DNA from: an uncultured Bacilli bacterium
GTDB lineage: Bacteria > Bacillota_I > Bacilli_A > RF39 > UBA660
Length of the DNA: 64,000 nt
Assembly: GCA_934148995.1 (NCBI GenBank)
Contig: CAKPDM010000003.1
Location: 62,001-126,000, forward strand
Direction of reading: 5' to 3'
Position numbers and translations under genes: made by a program
The notes under the pieces: model-generated
Databases searched by the model: none
The model's input: the letters and a program-made list of their open reading frames with translations, nothing else
What the model was told of the DNA's origin: nothing
Part shown: piece by piece, positions 9,688 through 18,799 of the stretch
Position numbering within the stretch: the first letter of the stretch is position 1
Layout: every line of letters starts with the position of its first letter

Positions 9688-11427
9688 ATGAATCAACAAG
9701 ATATCATAAGAGAAATTAGACAAAAAAATGATATAGTTGATATCATTAGTGAAAAAATTCCTCTTGTTGCTCGTGGTAAAAATTACTTTGGTGTCTGTCC
9801 GTTCCACGATGATACTAATCCTTCAATGAGTGTTTCTAGAGAAAAACAAATTTATACTTGCTTTTCTTGTCATGCTACAGGTAATGTTTTTAACTTTCTA
9901 ATGGATTATGAACATAAAGAATTTAGAGAAGTCTTAAAAGAATTAGCTGATAGAGTAGGAATACCACTTGCAGGTTATCACGAGACAAAAAAAACAACTA
10001 AGTACGATGCTTGGTATGATATTTATAATCTAGCATTAAAATATTACCAAAACAACTTGATGAGTGGTATGGGAAAAGATGCTAGAAATTATTTGGAAAA
10101 TAGAAGCATCGATGAAGAAATTATTAAAAAATTTGAACTGGGTTGGTCCCTAGATGATAATAACTTAACTAATCTTTTAATAAAGAAAGGTTATACAATA
10201 GATTTACTTAATCAAGTCGGACTAAGTACTGGTAATAATGATTTATATCGAAATAGATTAATGTTTCCTTTGCACGATTTGAATGGTCGTGTAATAGGTT
10301 TTAGTGGACGAATTATTACTAATAGCAAACAAAATAAATATTTAAACACCAAAGAAACCGAATTATTTAAAAAAGGAAAACTACTTTATCATTATCATAT
10401 TGCTAAAGAAGCAGTCAGAATTAGTAAAAATGTTATTATTATGGAAGGATTTATGGATATAATAAGAGCTAGTATCTATGGCTTTGATAATACAATTGCA
10501 ACTATGGGAACTGCTCTTACTAAAGACCATATCAGTAATATCAAAAGATTATCTCCTAATATAATTCTTTGCTTTGATGGAGATGAAGCTGGTCAAAAAG
10601 CGACCATGGCCGCTGGTAACTTATTTGGAGAAGCCGGTATCGAAGTTAAAGTAATAGAACTTCCCATTGAAGATGATCCTGATAGCTTTTTACTTTCTAG
10701 AGGAAAAGACGCTTTTACTAGCTTAATTAACAGTGCAATCTTCTTTAAAGACTATAAGATAAAACGGTTAAAAAATAAAGTAAACTTTGCTAGCAGTGAA
10801 GAAAAAGCTGATTATATTCATAAAGTCTTAGAAGAAACAAAAGAGATAGATGACCCGATAAGAATAGAAATAATATTAAAAGACCTTGCAAAAAACTTTG
10901 AAATAGGTTATAATACCTTGGAAAAAAGTTTTCAAGAATTAAAAGATCAAAAAGAAATAACAACTTTTAAAATTGTGGAAACAAAAGCACCCACTGAAAG
11001 ATTAGATAAGTATCAAAAAGCTAGCTATGCACTCCTTTCTTATATGCTTGATTTACCTTGGGTTATAGATGATGTTGAAGAAGCGCATCTTGTTTTTCCA
11101 AATAGTAAATTGCGCTTATTAGAAAATGAAATAGTAGCTTATTATAGAACAAATGGCTTTATAAACTGGGCAGACTTTTACACTTATCTTGGAACAAATG
11201 AAGAATTATTGAAACTCTTATCAGAAATCGATTCATATCCATTGAAGAAGGAAGTAAGCAAGGAAGAAATTTCTAGTTATGAAAGTGTTATTCTAGATTA
11301 TAGTAGAAAACAACAAATCAAAAGATTAAATAAGAAATTACTTGATACAACTGATCCACTGGAACAAGCAAGAATAGCTGAAGAGATAAGAAAATTGAGA
11401 ATTGGGGAGAAGCAAAATGGTAAATGA
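9688..11427 (+). CDS. dnaG: DNA primase
   Basis: Makes RNA primers at the replication fork. Domains in order: CHC2 zinc finger (CPFH ... CFSCHATGN, residues about 38-63), primase core with TOPRIM motifs (IIMEGFMDI and CFDGDEAGQ), and a C-terminal helicase-binding region. 579 residues, a normal length. I use the ATG at 9688; the GTG at 9679 is part of the GAGGAAGGTGA ribosome-binding site. The terminal TGA overlaps rpoD by 11 bases, and it is evidence for the standard genetic code. Confidence 0.97.
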   Translation: MNQQDIIREIRQKNDIVDIISEKIPLVARGKNYFGVCPFHDDTNPSMSVSREKQIYTCFSCHATGNVFNFLMDYEHKEFREVLKELADRVGIPLAGYHETKKTTKYDAWYDIYNLALKYYQNNLMSGMGKDARNYLENRSIDEEIIKKFELGWSLDDNNLTNLLIKKGYTIDLLNQVGLSTGNNDLYRNRLMFPLHDLNGRVIGFSGRIITNSKQNKYLNTKETELFKKGKLLYHYHIAKEAVRISKNVIIMEGFMDIIRASIYGFDNTIATMGTALTKDHISNIKRLSPNIILCFDGDEAGQKATMAAGNLFGEAGIEVKVIELPIEDDPDSFLLSRGKDAFTSLINSAIFFKDYKIKRLKNKVNFASSEEKADYIHKVLEETKEIDDPIRIEIILKDLAKNFEIGYNTLEKSFQELKDQKEITTFKIVETKAPTERLDKYQKASYALLSYMLDLPWVIDDVEEAHLVFPNSKLRLLENEIVAYYRTNGFINWADFYTYLGTNEELLKLLSEIDSYPLKKEVSKEEISSYESVILDYSRKQQIKRLNKKLLDTTDPLEQARIAEEIRKLRIGEKQNGK

Positions 11428-12511
11428 AATTAAAACTATTGAACAAAGAAAAGAAAATCTAATCAAAAAAGGTAGTGAAAATGGTTACATTACTTATGAA
11501 GAAATGGCCAATGAACTAAAGGGTTTAGAACTAGATAGTGATAGCCTTGATGATTTATATAATAGTTTAGTAGATGCAGGTATTGAGATAGTTAGTGAAG
11601 ATGCTAATGATGAAGAAGCTAGTGGCGAAGAAATAACTGATAATACTTTAGTTGAAAATATTACTCTTTCTAAGGACATTAAGATTAATGACCCAGTTAG
11701 AATGTATTTAAAAGAAATTGGTCGTATTCCATTGCTTACTTCTGATGAAGAATTTGAATATGCAAGACGTGCTGTAGATGGTGATGAAGAAGCTAAAAGA
11801 ATCTTAGCTGAATCTAACCTACGTCTTGTTGTATCAATTGCTAAACGTTATGTCGGAAGAGGAATGCTTTTCCTTGATCTTATTCAAGAAGGAAATATTG
11901 GTCTTATGAAAGCTGTTGATAAATTTGATCCAGAGAAAGGATATAAATTTTCAACTTATGCTACTTGGTGGATTAGACAAGCTATTACTAGAGCTTTAGC
12001 TGATCAAGCAAGAACTATTCGTGTTCCTGTTCATATGGTTGAAACTATTAATAAGTTAGCACGTGTTCAACGTCAATTAACACAAGACTTAAATAGAGAA
12101 CCAACTGATGAAGAAATTGCCAAAAAATTAGGAATCTCTGTTGATAAAGTAAGAGAAGTTTATAAGATAAGTCAAGATCCTGTCTCACTTGAAACACCAA
12201 TCGGTGAAGAAGATGATTCACATTTGGGTGATTTTATAAGAGATGAACGTACTGTTAGTCCTGAAGAATATGCAACAGAAGAATTATTAAAAGAAGAACT
12301 AGCAGGTGTTTTACTTACTTTAACTGATCGTGAAGAAAAAGTATTAAGACTTCGTTTTGGTCTAGATGATGGACAATGTAGAACTCTAGAAGAAGTAGGG
12401 CAAATCTTTGGCGTTACTAGAGAAAGAATTAGACAAATAGAAGCCAAAGCTTTAAGAAAACTAAGACACCCATCTCGCTCTAGAAAATTAAAGGACTTTT
12501 TAACTGACTAA
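11417..12511 (+). CDS. rpoD: Primary sigma factor RpoD/SigA
   Basis: Housekeeping sigma-70 factor, 364 residues. Seen: region 1.2 ([17 protein letters not shown]), region 2 ([40 protein letters not shown]), region 3 ([14 protein letters not shown]) and region 4 helix-turn-helix ([19 protein letters not shown]). GGGGAG precedes the ATG at 11417, which is nested in the end of dnaG. The dnaG-rpoD pair is the classic macromolecular synthesis operon without rpsU. Confidence 0.97.
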   Translation: MVNEIKTIEQRKENLIKKGSENGYITYEEMANELKGLELDSDSLDDLYNSLVDAGIEIVSEDANDEEASGEEITDNTLVENITLSKDIKINDPVRMYLKEIGRIPLLTSDEEFEYARRAVDGDEEAKRILAESNLRLVVSIAKRYVGRGMLFLDLIQEGNIGLMKAVDKFDPEKGYKFSTYATWWIRQAITRALADQARTIRVPVHMVETINKLARVQRQLTQDLNREPTDEEIAKKLGISVDKVREVYKISQDPVSLETPIGEEDDSHLGDFIRDERTVSPEEYATEELLKEELAGVLLTLTDREEKVLRLRFGLDDGQCRTLEEVGQIFGVTRERIRQIEAKALRKLRHPSRSRKLKDFLTD

Positions 12512-13167
12512 TGAAGATAAATAAACGTTTAAAACAAGTTGGTGATTATATTAGTGAGGAAAGTATTCCACTTGATGTTGGATGTGATCACGCCAAGTTA
12601 TCCATCTATTTGTTAAAAGAGCGAAACTTTCCTTTTGTTTATGCTTCTGATAATAAGGAAGGACCTTTAAATCAAGCTAAAGAAAACATATCATTTTATA
12701 ATCTTGTGGATAGAATAAAACTATCAAAGAAAGATGGCTTAGCTTCTCTTGAAGAAAATATTGATACTATCACTATTACCGGAATGGGTGGACTTACTAT
12801 TTGTAAGATATTTAAAGAAAATGAAAAAAGTCTTGCAAATATTAAAAGCATTATTTTATCACCTAATAACTTTGTTAAAGAAGTTAGAGAAACTATTTGT
12901 TCTTTAGGGTATTACATTAAAGAGGAAACATTAGTAGTAGAAAACGCTAAGACTTATCATATACTAGTATTTGCTAAAGGAAAAAAAGATTATTCTTTAA
13001 AAGAATTATCTCTTGGTCCGATACTTATGTTGAAAAAAGATAAACTAGTAAAAGATTATTATCATAATAAATTAAGAGAAGTAAATAATGTACTTCAAAA
13101 AAAGATAACGGAAGAAAAACGTGAAGAATTAGAATTACTAAAGAAATATTTAGAAGAAACTTGCTAA
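12511..13167 (+). CDS. trmK: tRNA (adenine-22-N1)-methyltransferase TrmK
   Basis: SAM-dependent Rossmann methyltransferase of the TrmK family (218 residues), which methylates A22 of some tRNAs. Seen: SAM-binding [14 protein letters not shown], a [14 protein letters not shown] acidic-loop region, and TITGMGG. The start ATG shares a base with the rpoD stop, so the genes are coupled, as in Bacillus downstream of sigA. A promoter for the next gene is embedded in its 3' end. Confidence 0.92.
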   Translation: MKINKRLKQVGDYISEESIPLDVGCDHAKLSIYLLKERNFPFVYASDNKEGPLNQAKENISFYNLVDRIKLSKKDGLASLEENIDTITITGMGGLTICKIFKENEKSLANIKSIILSPNNFVKEVRETICSLGYYIKEETLVVENAKTYHILVFAKGKKDYSLKELSLGPILMLKKDKLVKDYYHNKLREVNNVLQKKITEEKREELELLKKYLEETC

Positions 13168-13189
13168 ATATTCTTTTTTTTAGTATAAT
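13161..13189 (+). promoter_or_regulatory. Promoter of the second sigma-70-type gene
   Basis: TTGCTA at 13161-13166 (overlapping the trmK stop) and TATAAT at 13184-13189, exactly 17 bases apart, 25 bases before the ATG at 13215. It allows the sigma-like gene to be expressed separately from the rpoD operon. Confidence 0.7.
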
Positions 13190-13214
13190 ATGTGATATTT
13201 GTGGGGGATTAGGT

Positions 13215-15272
13215 ATGATATTAAATTATAATGATATAAGAAAAATGTCTTTTGACAATTTTTATAAAAAATTAGAGAACAATATACAAGAAACTGTAAG
13301 TAAATACTCTTATGTTATGGAAGAGCCAAAAAAGCTAAATGAGGTAATAAGAACTATCTTAAAAGAACAATATAGCAAAATACTTGCTAGTAGTTCACAT
13401 AGAGATTTTGATTCTTCGCAATACTTGAGGACTACAATGAACGGGTATATAAGACATGTCTTGGAAAAAAGTGATAATGATTCATTAGAATTATTTAATA
13501 GATATGTAAGTAATAAAATTGAGATATGTGAAAGAAATAGCAAAAATCTTAAACAATTAGAAAAAATAGTTAAATTTTTTGAACGCGTTGATTATGAACC
13601 ATCGGTAGATGATTATATTGAGTTGATAAAAAACAATAATACATTTAACCAAATTATTAAAAGAGTAGTCTCTAAAAATAAAACGTTATTAAGAGTAGAA
13701 GGAGCAGAATATTTATCATCAAACTTAGGGGTTGTATCAATAATAGAGGCATACGCAGTTTGTAATAATATTGATCTAGCGGTTAACAACGAAAAAGATG
13801 AAAAATCGTTAAAAATATCAGATAATGTGTATGTAAATGATGACTTAAGGCTATATTTGAATTCTATAAGTCATTCTGTTTTGACAAGAAAAGAAGAACA
13901 TGAGTTATTTGAGAGATTAAAATATAATCATGACGAAATGGCTAGAAAGGAATTAATAGAGAAAAATTTAAGACTGTCAGTGTCAATAGCTAAAAAGCGT
14001 CTAGGAAGGGGTGTCCAATTTCTTGATCTGATTCAAGAAGGAAATCTAGGAATAATAAAAGCTATTGAAAAATTTGATCCAGATAGAGGATATAAATTCT
14101 CAACTTATGCTACTTGGTGGATTAAACAATATATAGATAGGTATATTATGAATGAAACAGGAACATGTACTACTCCAGTTCATATGCAAGAAAGAATTAA
14201 TAAATATAACCGAGTTAAAGATGAATTAACAAATAAATTAATGAGAACCCCAAGTGATTCTGAAATAGCAAGCCAAATGAGATTATCTGTTGATAAGGTT
14301 TCCTATATTTCTTTATTAAATATGAAAGCAGTTAGTATCAATTCGCCAGTTGCCGAAGATACTAAGGAATCCTGTGAGATTGGAGATCTTATTGCTTCAA
14401 ATGACGAGCTTACTGAAGCTGTTATAGAAAAAAAGAATTTAGCACAGCTAATGGAAGAAGTTTTAACAAACTGTATTACTGATGAAAAAAATATAGAAAT
14501 TATAAAATTAAGAAATGGTTATTATGATAGAAGATATACTCTTGATGAAATTGCCAAAATGTTTGGAATTTCAAGAGAAAGAGTTAGACAAAGAGAAAAG
14601 GAATCATATCTAAAGATATTGAGTTCCACAAAGGATAGAAAGTCAATAATTAATTATTTGGATAATCCAGAACAGGCGGAAATAAATGCTCAAAATCTAT
14701 TAAAAAAATATCGATTAAGGGAGCCAAAAACCCAAACTAAGACTAACAGAAATAAGCCAAAATCAGCTGATAACTTATACACTTATTTTGATGAATATCC
14801 AAAAGAAACATTAGAGGAAATACTGTCTAATTTGCCAGAAAAGTATTTAGATCTTCTTCACAAAAGATATGGAATGGATTTAGAGCATCCAACAAATAAC
14901 TCTACACTTACATATGAAGAAAAACAACCAATATATGGAACGATTATTCCGTATATCAAAAGAAGATTGATAGCAAAGAGTGAAACATTTGAAGTTACTT
15001 CATATAAGAAAAAAGAAATAGGAGTCTATTATTCTGATATTTCCTCTGCTGATAAGTATTCAGAAATGAAAGAAATGTTAATTAATAATATATGCAATTA
15101 TTCTAATAATAAATTAAATAGTGTGTTGTTTGCCTTTTTAGATGCTAATGGAATAGATGATGTTACTATTAATGACGAAAGAAGAAAGCTAATAGCAAAG
15201 CGACAGGCAAATAAAAAAAATTATCCTGAAAATAAAGAAGCTAAGGTTCTAGTAAAAAATAACAAAAATTAG
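13215..15272 (+). CDS. Large RpoD-like sigma-70 factor with novel N- and C-terminal extensions
   Basis: A 685-residue paralogue of RpoD. An N-terminal helical domain of about 205 residues with no recognised family is followed by a near-complete sigma core: region 1.2 ([16 protein letters not shown]), region 2 ([40 protein letters not shown]), region 3 and region 4 ([19 protein letters not shown]). A further tail of about 200 residues contains [20 protein letters not shown] and [12 protein letters not shown], which look like a degenerate second region-4-like module. The ATG at 13215 follows GGGGGAT; the in-frame TTG at 13161 belongs to the promoter. It is adjacent to rpoD and trmK but has its own promoter. 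It may be an alternative or auxiliary sigma factor; its regulon is unknown. Confidence 0.88.
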   Translation: MILNYNDIRKMSFDNFYKKLENNIQETVSKYSYVMEEPKKLNEVIRTILKEQYSKILASSSHRDFDSSQYLRTTMNGYIRHVLEKSDNDSLELFNRYVSNKIEICERNSKNLKQLEKIVKFFERVDYEPSVDDYIELIKNNNTFNQIIKRVVSKNKTLLRVEGAEYLSSNLGVVSIIEAYAVCNNIDLAVNNEKDEKSLKISDNVYVNDDLRLYLNSISHSVLTRKEEHELFERLKYNHDEMARKELIEKNLRLSVSIAKKRLGRGVQFLDLIQEGNLGIIKAIEKFDPDRGYKFSTYATWWIKQYIDRYIMNETGTCTTPVHMQERINKYNRVKDELTNKLMRTPSDSEIASQMRLSVDKVSYISLLNMKAVSINSPVAEDTKESCEIGDLIASNDELTEAVIEKKNLAQLMEEVLTNCITDEKNIEIIKLRNGYYDRRYTLDEIAKMFGISRERVRQREKESYLKILSSTKDRKSIINYLDNPEQAEINAQNLLKKYRLREPKTQTKTNRNKPKSADNLYTYFDEYPKETLEEILSNLPEKYLDLLHKRYGMDLEHPTNNSTLTYEEKQPIYGTIIPYIKRRLIAKSETFEVTSYKKKEIGVYYSDISSADKYSEMKEMLINNICNYSNNKLNSVLFAFLDANGIDDVTINDERRKLIAKRQANKKNYPENKEAKVLVKNNKN

Positions 15273-15293
15273 AGCAATTTACTTCTTTTTTTC

Positions 15294-15321
15294 TTGACTT
15301 AAATTTTAATTATGATATTAT
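15294..15321 (+). promoter_or_regulatory. Promoter of the Fur-family/rubrerythrin operon
   Basis: TTGACT at 15294-15299 and TATTAT at 15316-15321 with a 16-base spacer, ending 4 bases before the palindromic operator at 15326. Confidence 0.5.
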
Positions 15322-15325
15322 ATTA

Positions 15326-15344
15326 ATTGATAATAATTATCAAT
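15326..15344. promoter_or_regulatory. Fur-type operator, perfect 9-1-9 palindrome
   Basis: ATTGATAATAATTATCAAT is a perfect inverted repeat around one central base. Its core matches the Bacillus Fur 7-1-7 box TGATAATnATTATCA exactly and differs from the PerR box (TTATAATnATTATAA) at the outer positions. It lies between the -10 element and the start of a Fur-family gene, so autorepression is the simplest reading. Confidence 0.82.
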
Positions 15345-15357
15345 AAGGACTGATTTT

Positions 15358-15738
15358 ATGGAAAGACTAACCAAGCAAAAACAACTCATTTATGAAGTAT
15401 TGAAGGAATGTCATTTACATCCGACACTATTAGAACTTACTGAGCTAGTCAAAGAAAAAGACTCTAATATTGGTCAAGCTACTGTTTATCGAACTATCAA
15501 TAAATTAGTAGAAAAGGGTGAAGTAGCCAAACTAGTATCAGTTGATCATAATTATCGCTACGATGTTAGCAAAGATCACTATCACTTTCAGTGTATTAAC
15601 TGTGGAGTAATAGAAGATATATTTTATAGTAGTGAGGAACTAAAAAAGGTAAAAGAGTTATTTAAAAATCAAAGTGTTAACAGTATTGATTTAATTGGTT
15701 ATGGTCTTTGTAAAAAATGTTCTAAGGATAATTGTTAA
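15358..15738 (+). CDS. Fur-family metalloregulator (PerR/Fur-like)
   Basis: A 126-residue winged-helix repressor of the Fur family. Seen: the DNA-recognition segment IGQATVYRTINKLVEKGEV, the HYHFQCINCG metal-site region, and two CxxC pairs (CINC and CKKC) for structural zinc. Coupling to rubrerythrin suggests a peroxide-sensing PerR role, whereas the operator upstream is of the Fur type; I leave the subfamily open. It is followed by the rubrerythrin gene after 18 bases and is probably autoregulated through the palindrome at 15326-15344. Confidence 0.9.
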   Translation: MERLTKQKQLIYEVLKECHLHPTLLELTELVKEKDSNIGQATVYRTINKLVEKGEVAKLVSVDHNYRYDVSKDHYHFQCINCGVIEDIFYSSEELKKVKELFKNQSVNSIDLIGYGLCKKCSKDNC

Positions 15739-15756
15739 GAGAAAGAAGGTATAAAA

Positions 15757-16299
15757 ATGGAACTAAAAGGAAGTAAAACAGAACAAAACTTAATGACAGC
15801 ATTCGCAGGAGAAAGTCAAGCTAGAAATAAGTATACTTACTATGCTTCAAAAGCTAGAAAAGATGGTTATGAACAAATAGCAGCTATTTTTGAAGAAACA
15901 GCTAATAATGAAAAAGAACACGCTAAACTTTGGTTTAAACAATTACATGGTGGAGAAATTCCTGATACTATGCAAAACTTAGAAGATGCTGCCGCTGGTG
16001 AAAACTATGAATGGACAGAAATGTACAAAGAATTTGCTGAAGTTGCTCGTCAAGAAGGGTTTGACAGAATAGCATATTTATTTGAAAGTGTTGGAAAAAT
16101 TGAAGCAGAACACGAAAAAAGATATTTAACTCTATTAAGAAATGTTAAAGATGATAAAGTATTCCATAAAGATGGGGATAAGATTTGGATTTGTCGTAAT
16201 TGTGGACATGTTTATGTTGGAAAAGATGCTTTAGATGTATGTCCAGTATGTAATCATAAACAAAGTTTTATGGAAGTAAAAGCTGAAAATTACGAATAA
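15757..16299 (+). CDS. rbr: Rubrerythrin
   Basis: Non-haem diiron peroxidase that reduces hydrogen peroxide in anaerobes and microaerophiles. Seen: ferritin-like four-helix diiron domain with GESQARNKY, EETANNEKEHAK and the second EAEHE motif (about residue 126), then a C-terminal rubredoxin-like iron site CRNCG ... CPVCNH. 180 residues, standard size. It is in an operon with the Fur-family regulator, indicating peroxide- or iron-controlled expression. Confidence 0.96.
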   Translation: MELKGSKTEQNLMTAFAGESQARNKYTYYASKARKDGYEQIAAIFEETANNEKEHAKLWFKQLHGGEIPDTMQNLEDAAAGENYEWTEMYKEFAEVARQEGFDRIAYLFESVGKIEAEHEKRYLTLLRNVKDDKVFHKDGDKIWICRNCGHVYVGKDALDVCPVCNHKQSFMEVKAENYE

Positions 16300-16309
16300 T
16301 CATAAAAAA

Positions 16310-16490
16310 TTAAATTTTTTAAAAAATGGTGATTTTGCAAATTCAGGTCTAAATTTTCCTGAAAATAGCAAATTCCATAGCTGAAAATGCTAAATTCAGC
16401 AAAAAAGAAGGGTGAATTTTAAAAATTCGGTGTTTGCTCTTCTTTTTTATATGTGTTAGATTAAGTCTCACCGAAGGGAGGTGAGAAAAT
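16310..16490 (+). repeat. Repeat-rich leader of Rpn module A
   Basis: An A/T-rich noncoding leader with repeated GCAAATTC / GCTAAATTC words (about 16336, 16368, 16389), GGGTGAATTT and GTTAGATTAA. The same words recur in the same order upstream of the second Rpn gene (57415-57610, minus strand). The two leaders are therefore homologous and travel with the gene. Confidence 0.6.
16401..16448 (+). terminator. Probable terminator downstream of rubrerythrin
   Basis: AAAAAAGAAG (16401-16410) can pair with CTTCTTTTTT (16439-16448) around an inner GAATTT/AAATTC palindrome, with the T-run forming the 3' arm. It lies inside the repeat-rich leader of the following Rpn gene. Confidence 0.45.
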
Positions 16491-17420
16491 ATTGTAAATT
16501 TAGATAATGGTAGAGTTTTAAAGTTAAAAGAAAAACTCTTAAGAGAACATAAGGTTATACCAGCTACCCAAGACTCTGTCTTTAAGATAGTGATGGCTTC
16601 TTGTCCTAATTATCTTTCTTTTCTAATTAGTGAGTTTACGGGTGTATCAAAAGAAGATATTAAACGTAAATTAGCGATTAAGAATAATGAACTTAATCTA
16701 AGTAATGCTAAAGAAAAAAGAAAAATCTCTGATTTTATTGCTGGTATTGATAAGTTATTAGTTAATATCGAAATGAATGGCAAATATTATGAATGGTTAT
16801 TCATGCGAAATGATGCTTATCTAGGAAAGATTGAAGGAGAAAGTTTAAACTCTGGCAATGACTATAGTACACTTTACTCGTTTTTACAGATTAATCTAAA
16901 TAATTTTACTTATTTTAAAGGTAATGATTCAGCATTAGAATTTGTTTATACTGATAAAAAAAGTAAACAAATTGAAACGGAAAAAGTTAAAAAATATCAT
17001 ATCAGTCTTCCAAAATTAGCTAAGAAATATTATAATGGAGCTAGATTAAGTAAGCTTGAAAAAGCGTTACTTATACTAAAAATTGATAAGATTAGTGATC
17101 TAGAAAAATTAGGGAAAGGAGATAATGACTTGATGGAAGCAGTAGGAAGAATAAAAGAAGCTTCTCTTGATATTAATACGATTGGACTTTACGATGCTGA
17201 TTTAGAGCGCGAAAGAATTGAAAATGGTATTAGAAGTATATCATTTAAAGCTGGAATTGAACGTGGACTTGAACAGGGACTTGAACGCGGACTTGAGCAA
17301 GGAAGTACAAAAGAAAGAATTTCTATAATTAGTGCAATGCTTAATAATGGAATAAGTCAGGAAGAAGTTACTAAAATGACTGGTATACCAATAAAAGAAG
17401 TAAAAGCGATAAAACTTTAG
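16491..17420 (+). CDS. Rpn-family PD-(D/E)XK nuclease/putative transposase, copy A
   Basis: Member of the Rpn/PDDEXK-type transposase family: toxic or recombination-promoting nucleases. About 309 residues if translation starts at the ATT codon at 16491. No ATG, GTG or TTG in frame precedes the conserved N-terminus (KVIPATQDSVFKIVMASCP), while AGGGAGGTGAG lies just upstream of ATT. Starting at 16590 would delete 33 residues that copy B retains. Core: SDFIAGIDKLLVNIEMNG (nuclease strand region). The C-terminus has short repeats GLEQGLERGLEQG and a helical tail. An internal ribosome-binding site (AAAGGAGA, 17116) precedes the in-frame ATG at 17133 and could give a separate 95-residue C-terminal product. 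Confidence 0.75.
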   Translation: MVNLDNGRVLKLKEKLLREHKVIPATQDSVFKIVMASCPNYLSFLISEFTGVSKEDIKRKLAIKNNELNLSNAKEKRKISDFIAGIDKLLVNIEMNGKYYEWLFMRNDAYLGKIEGESLNSGNDYSTLYSFLQINLNNFTYFKGNDSALEFVYTDKKSKQIETEKVKKYHISLPKLAKKYYNGARLSKLEKALLILKIDKISDLEKLGKGDNDLMEAVGRIKEASLDINTIGLYDADLERERIENGIRSISFKAGIERGLEQGLERGLEQGSTKERISIISAMLNNGISQEEVTKMTGIPIKEVKAIKL

Positions 17421-17451
17421 GTTTTATCCTTTTCTATTGGGCAAAGATATA

Positions 17452-17468
17452 ACGGGAAAAGCTAAAAT
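17452..17468 (+). repeat. 17-base repeat, copy 1
   Basis: ACGGGAAAAGCTAAAAT occurs here and identically at 41878-41894. A related ATAACGGGAAA occurs on the minus strand at about 56465-56476, between the two parts of Rpn module B. It may be an end motif of the element. Confidence 0.5.
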
Positions 17469-17520
17469 TTAAGTAGCTATTAGCAAAAACAAACAAAATA
17501 ATACTATAATTGTAAGTAGT

Positions 17521-17877
17521 CTACTTATATTAAAAGTTGATAAAATTAGTGATTTAGAAGAATTAGGGAAAGGAGATAATGACTTGATGAAAACAGTAGG
17601 AAGAATAAAAGAAGCTTCTCTTGATATTAATACGATTGGACTTTACGATGCTGATTTAGAGCGCGAAAGAATTGAAAATGGTATTAGAAGTATATCATTT
17701 AAAGCTGGAATTGAACGTGGACTTGAACAGGGACTTGAATGCGGACTTGAGCAAGGAAGTACAAAAGAAAGAATTTCTATAATTAGCGCAATGCTTAATA
17801 ATGGAATAAGTCAAGAAGAAGTTACTAAAATGACTGGTATACCAATAAAAGAAGTAAAAGCGATAAGAATTAACTAA
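17521..17877 (+). pseudogene. Detached C-terminal copy of Rpn gene A (remnant or RpnS-like gene)
   Basis: This stretch repeats 17067-17420 with an offset of 454 bases and only scattered differences. It encodes the same tail (INTIGLYDADLERERIENG ... GIPIKEVKAI). AAAGGAGATAATGACTTG precedes the ATGs at 17584 and 17587, giving a complete 96-97-residue frame. It is either a decayed tandem copy that lost the nuclease domain, or a free-standing small inhibitor equivalent to the intragenic RpnS products reported for Rpn genes. The intact frame and preserved ribosome-binding site argue against simple decay. Confidence 0.6.
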
Positions 17878-17881
17878 AACC

Positions 17882-18700
17882 TTACCGCTTTTTATAAATC
17901 ATTACTCCAGCTTTACTATCATCAAAGTTATAAATTTCCGTATTTGGAAAATTTAAAGTTTGAAAGATATTAGTATTATAAAGATAAGTCAATATTTCTC
18001 CATCATTATTTAATGGTAGAGTAGATAGCAATCTTCTATAACTATCTTTAGAGTTGTAATACATAATAGAAGAAAGATTAACTAAATCATAACCAGTTTT
18101 TAAACTATCAGCAAGCTTAAAAATATCACCTGTTAAATAAGTAATATTAACACTACTAATCTTTTCTTGTAGTTTTTGGTAATTAACACTATTTTGAAGA
18201 TAGATATTTTCACCTTTAATCTGAGTAGTAGAAAAAGGTTCACTAGAAAATAAAGTAGAATCTCTTAAATCACTATAATCAAAATAATTAAGTAAACTAT
18301 CCCAAAATAGCCTTGTATCCCTATCTAAATTAGGACAAACCATATCATACATATCATCATAATCTAAGTCATCAACATCTTGATAGAAAAATTTCATAAA
18401 CTCTTCCAAAGAAAAACATTGTAAAGCAGCTATCTGTAAATTCAAATAATACTTTGGAAAAGTACTTATATCAAAACCAGTAACATCATTACTACCAGCA
18501 AAAATACTATCTAAAATTTGATTACCAGAAGCGATTACAGAAAGAACTTTATCCCTACCATTAAGTAAAAACTGGTACTTGCTAATCTCTTCATTAGTAG
18601 TTCTATAGATAAAAGAACTATTGTGGTAAGGAGAAGAAGTGACATTTTTTTTCTTCCTACTCACTATTTCTTGAGCCATTTTTATATCATCATAAAGCAT
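17882..18700 (-). CDS. Putative SAM-binding protein, DUF3419-like
   Basis: A 272-residue soluble protein. The segment DKVLSVIASGNQILDSIFAG followed by VTGFDIS resembles the SAM-binding region of DUF3419/BtaA-like aminocarboxypropyl- or methyltransferases, and YDLVNLSSIMYY resembles the post-motif region. Assignment rests on this pattern only. The ATG at 18700 has GAAGGG upstream. It sits downstream of the LCP gene on the same strand but behind a strong terminator, so it is probably transcribed separately. Confidence 0.55.
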   Translation of the reverse strand: MLYDDIKMAQEIVSRKKKNVTSSPYHNSSFIYRTTNEEISKYQFLLNGRDKVLSVIASGNQILDSIFAGSNDVTGFDISTFPKYYLNLQIAALQCFSLEEFMKFFYQDVDDLDYDDMYDMVCPNLDRDTRLFWDSLLNYFDYSDLRDSTLFSSEPFSTTQIKGENIYLQNSVNYQKLQEKISSVNITYLTGDIFKLADSLKTGYDLVNLSSIMYYNSKDSYRRLLSTLPLNNDGEILTYLYNTNIFQTLNFPNTEIYNFDDSKAGVMIYKKR

Positions 18701-18744
18701 TGTAACCCTTCTTTCAATAGTGACTATTCTAACATTAATAAAAG

Positions 18745-18785
18745 AAAAAATCTATAAAGAACATTTGTACTCTTTATAGATTTTC
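18745..18785 (-). terminator. Rho-independent terminator of the LCP gene
   Basis: On the minus strand AAAATCTATAAAGA pairs with TCTTTATAGATTTT around a 10-base loop and runs into TTTTTTCTTTT. It lies 15 bases after the LCP stop codon. Confidence 0.85.
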
Positions 18786-18799
18786 TAACTTATTAATAA

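Noticed and set aside
12172..12447. Minus-strand reading frame inside rpoD
   Set aside because: Its translation is low-complexity Ser-rich shadow sequence of the rpoD coding strand, with no ribosome site.
17264..17304. CRISPR-like short tandem repeats
   Set aside because: The 12-base repeats encode GLEQ/GLER units in frame inside Rpn gene A, typical of this family's C-terminus; there are no spacers.
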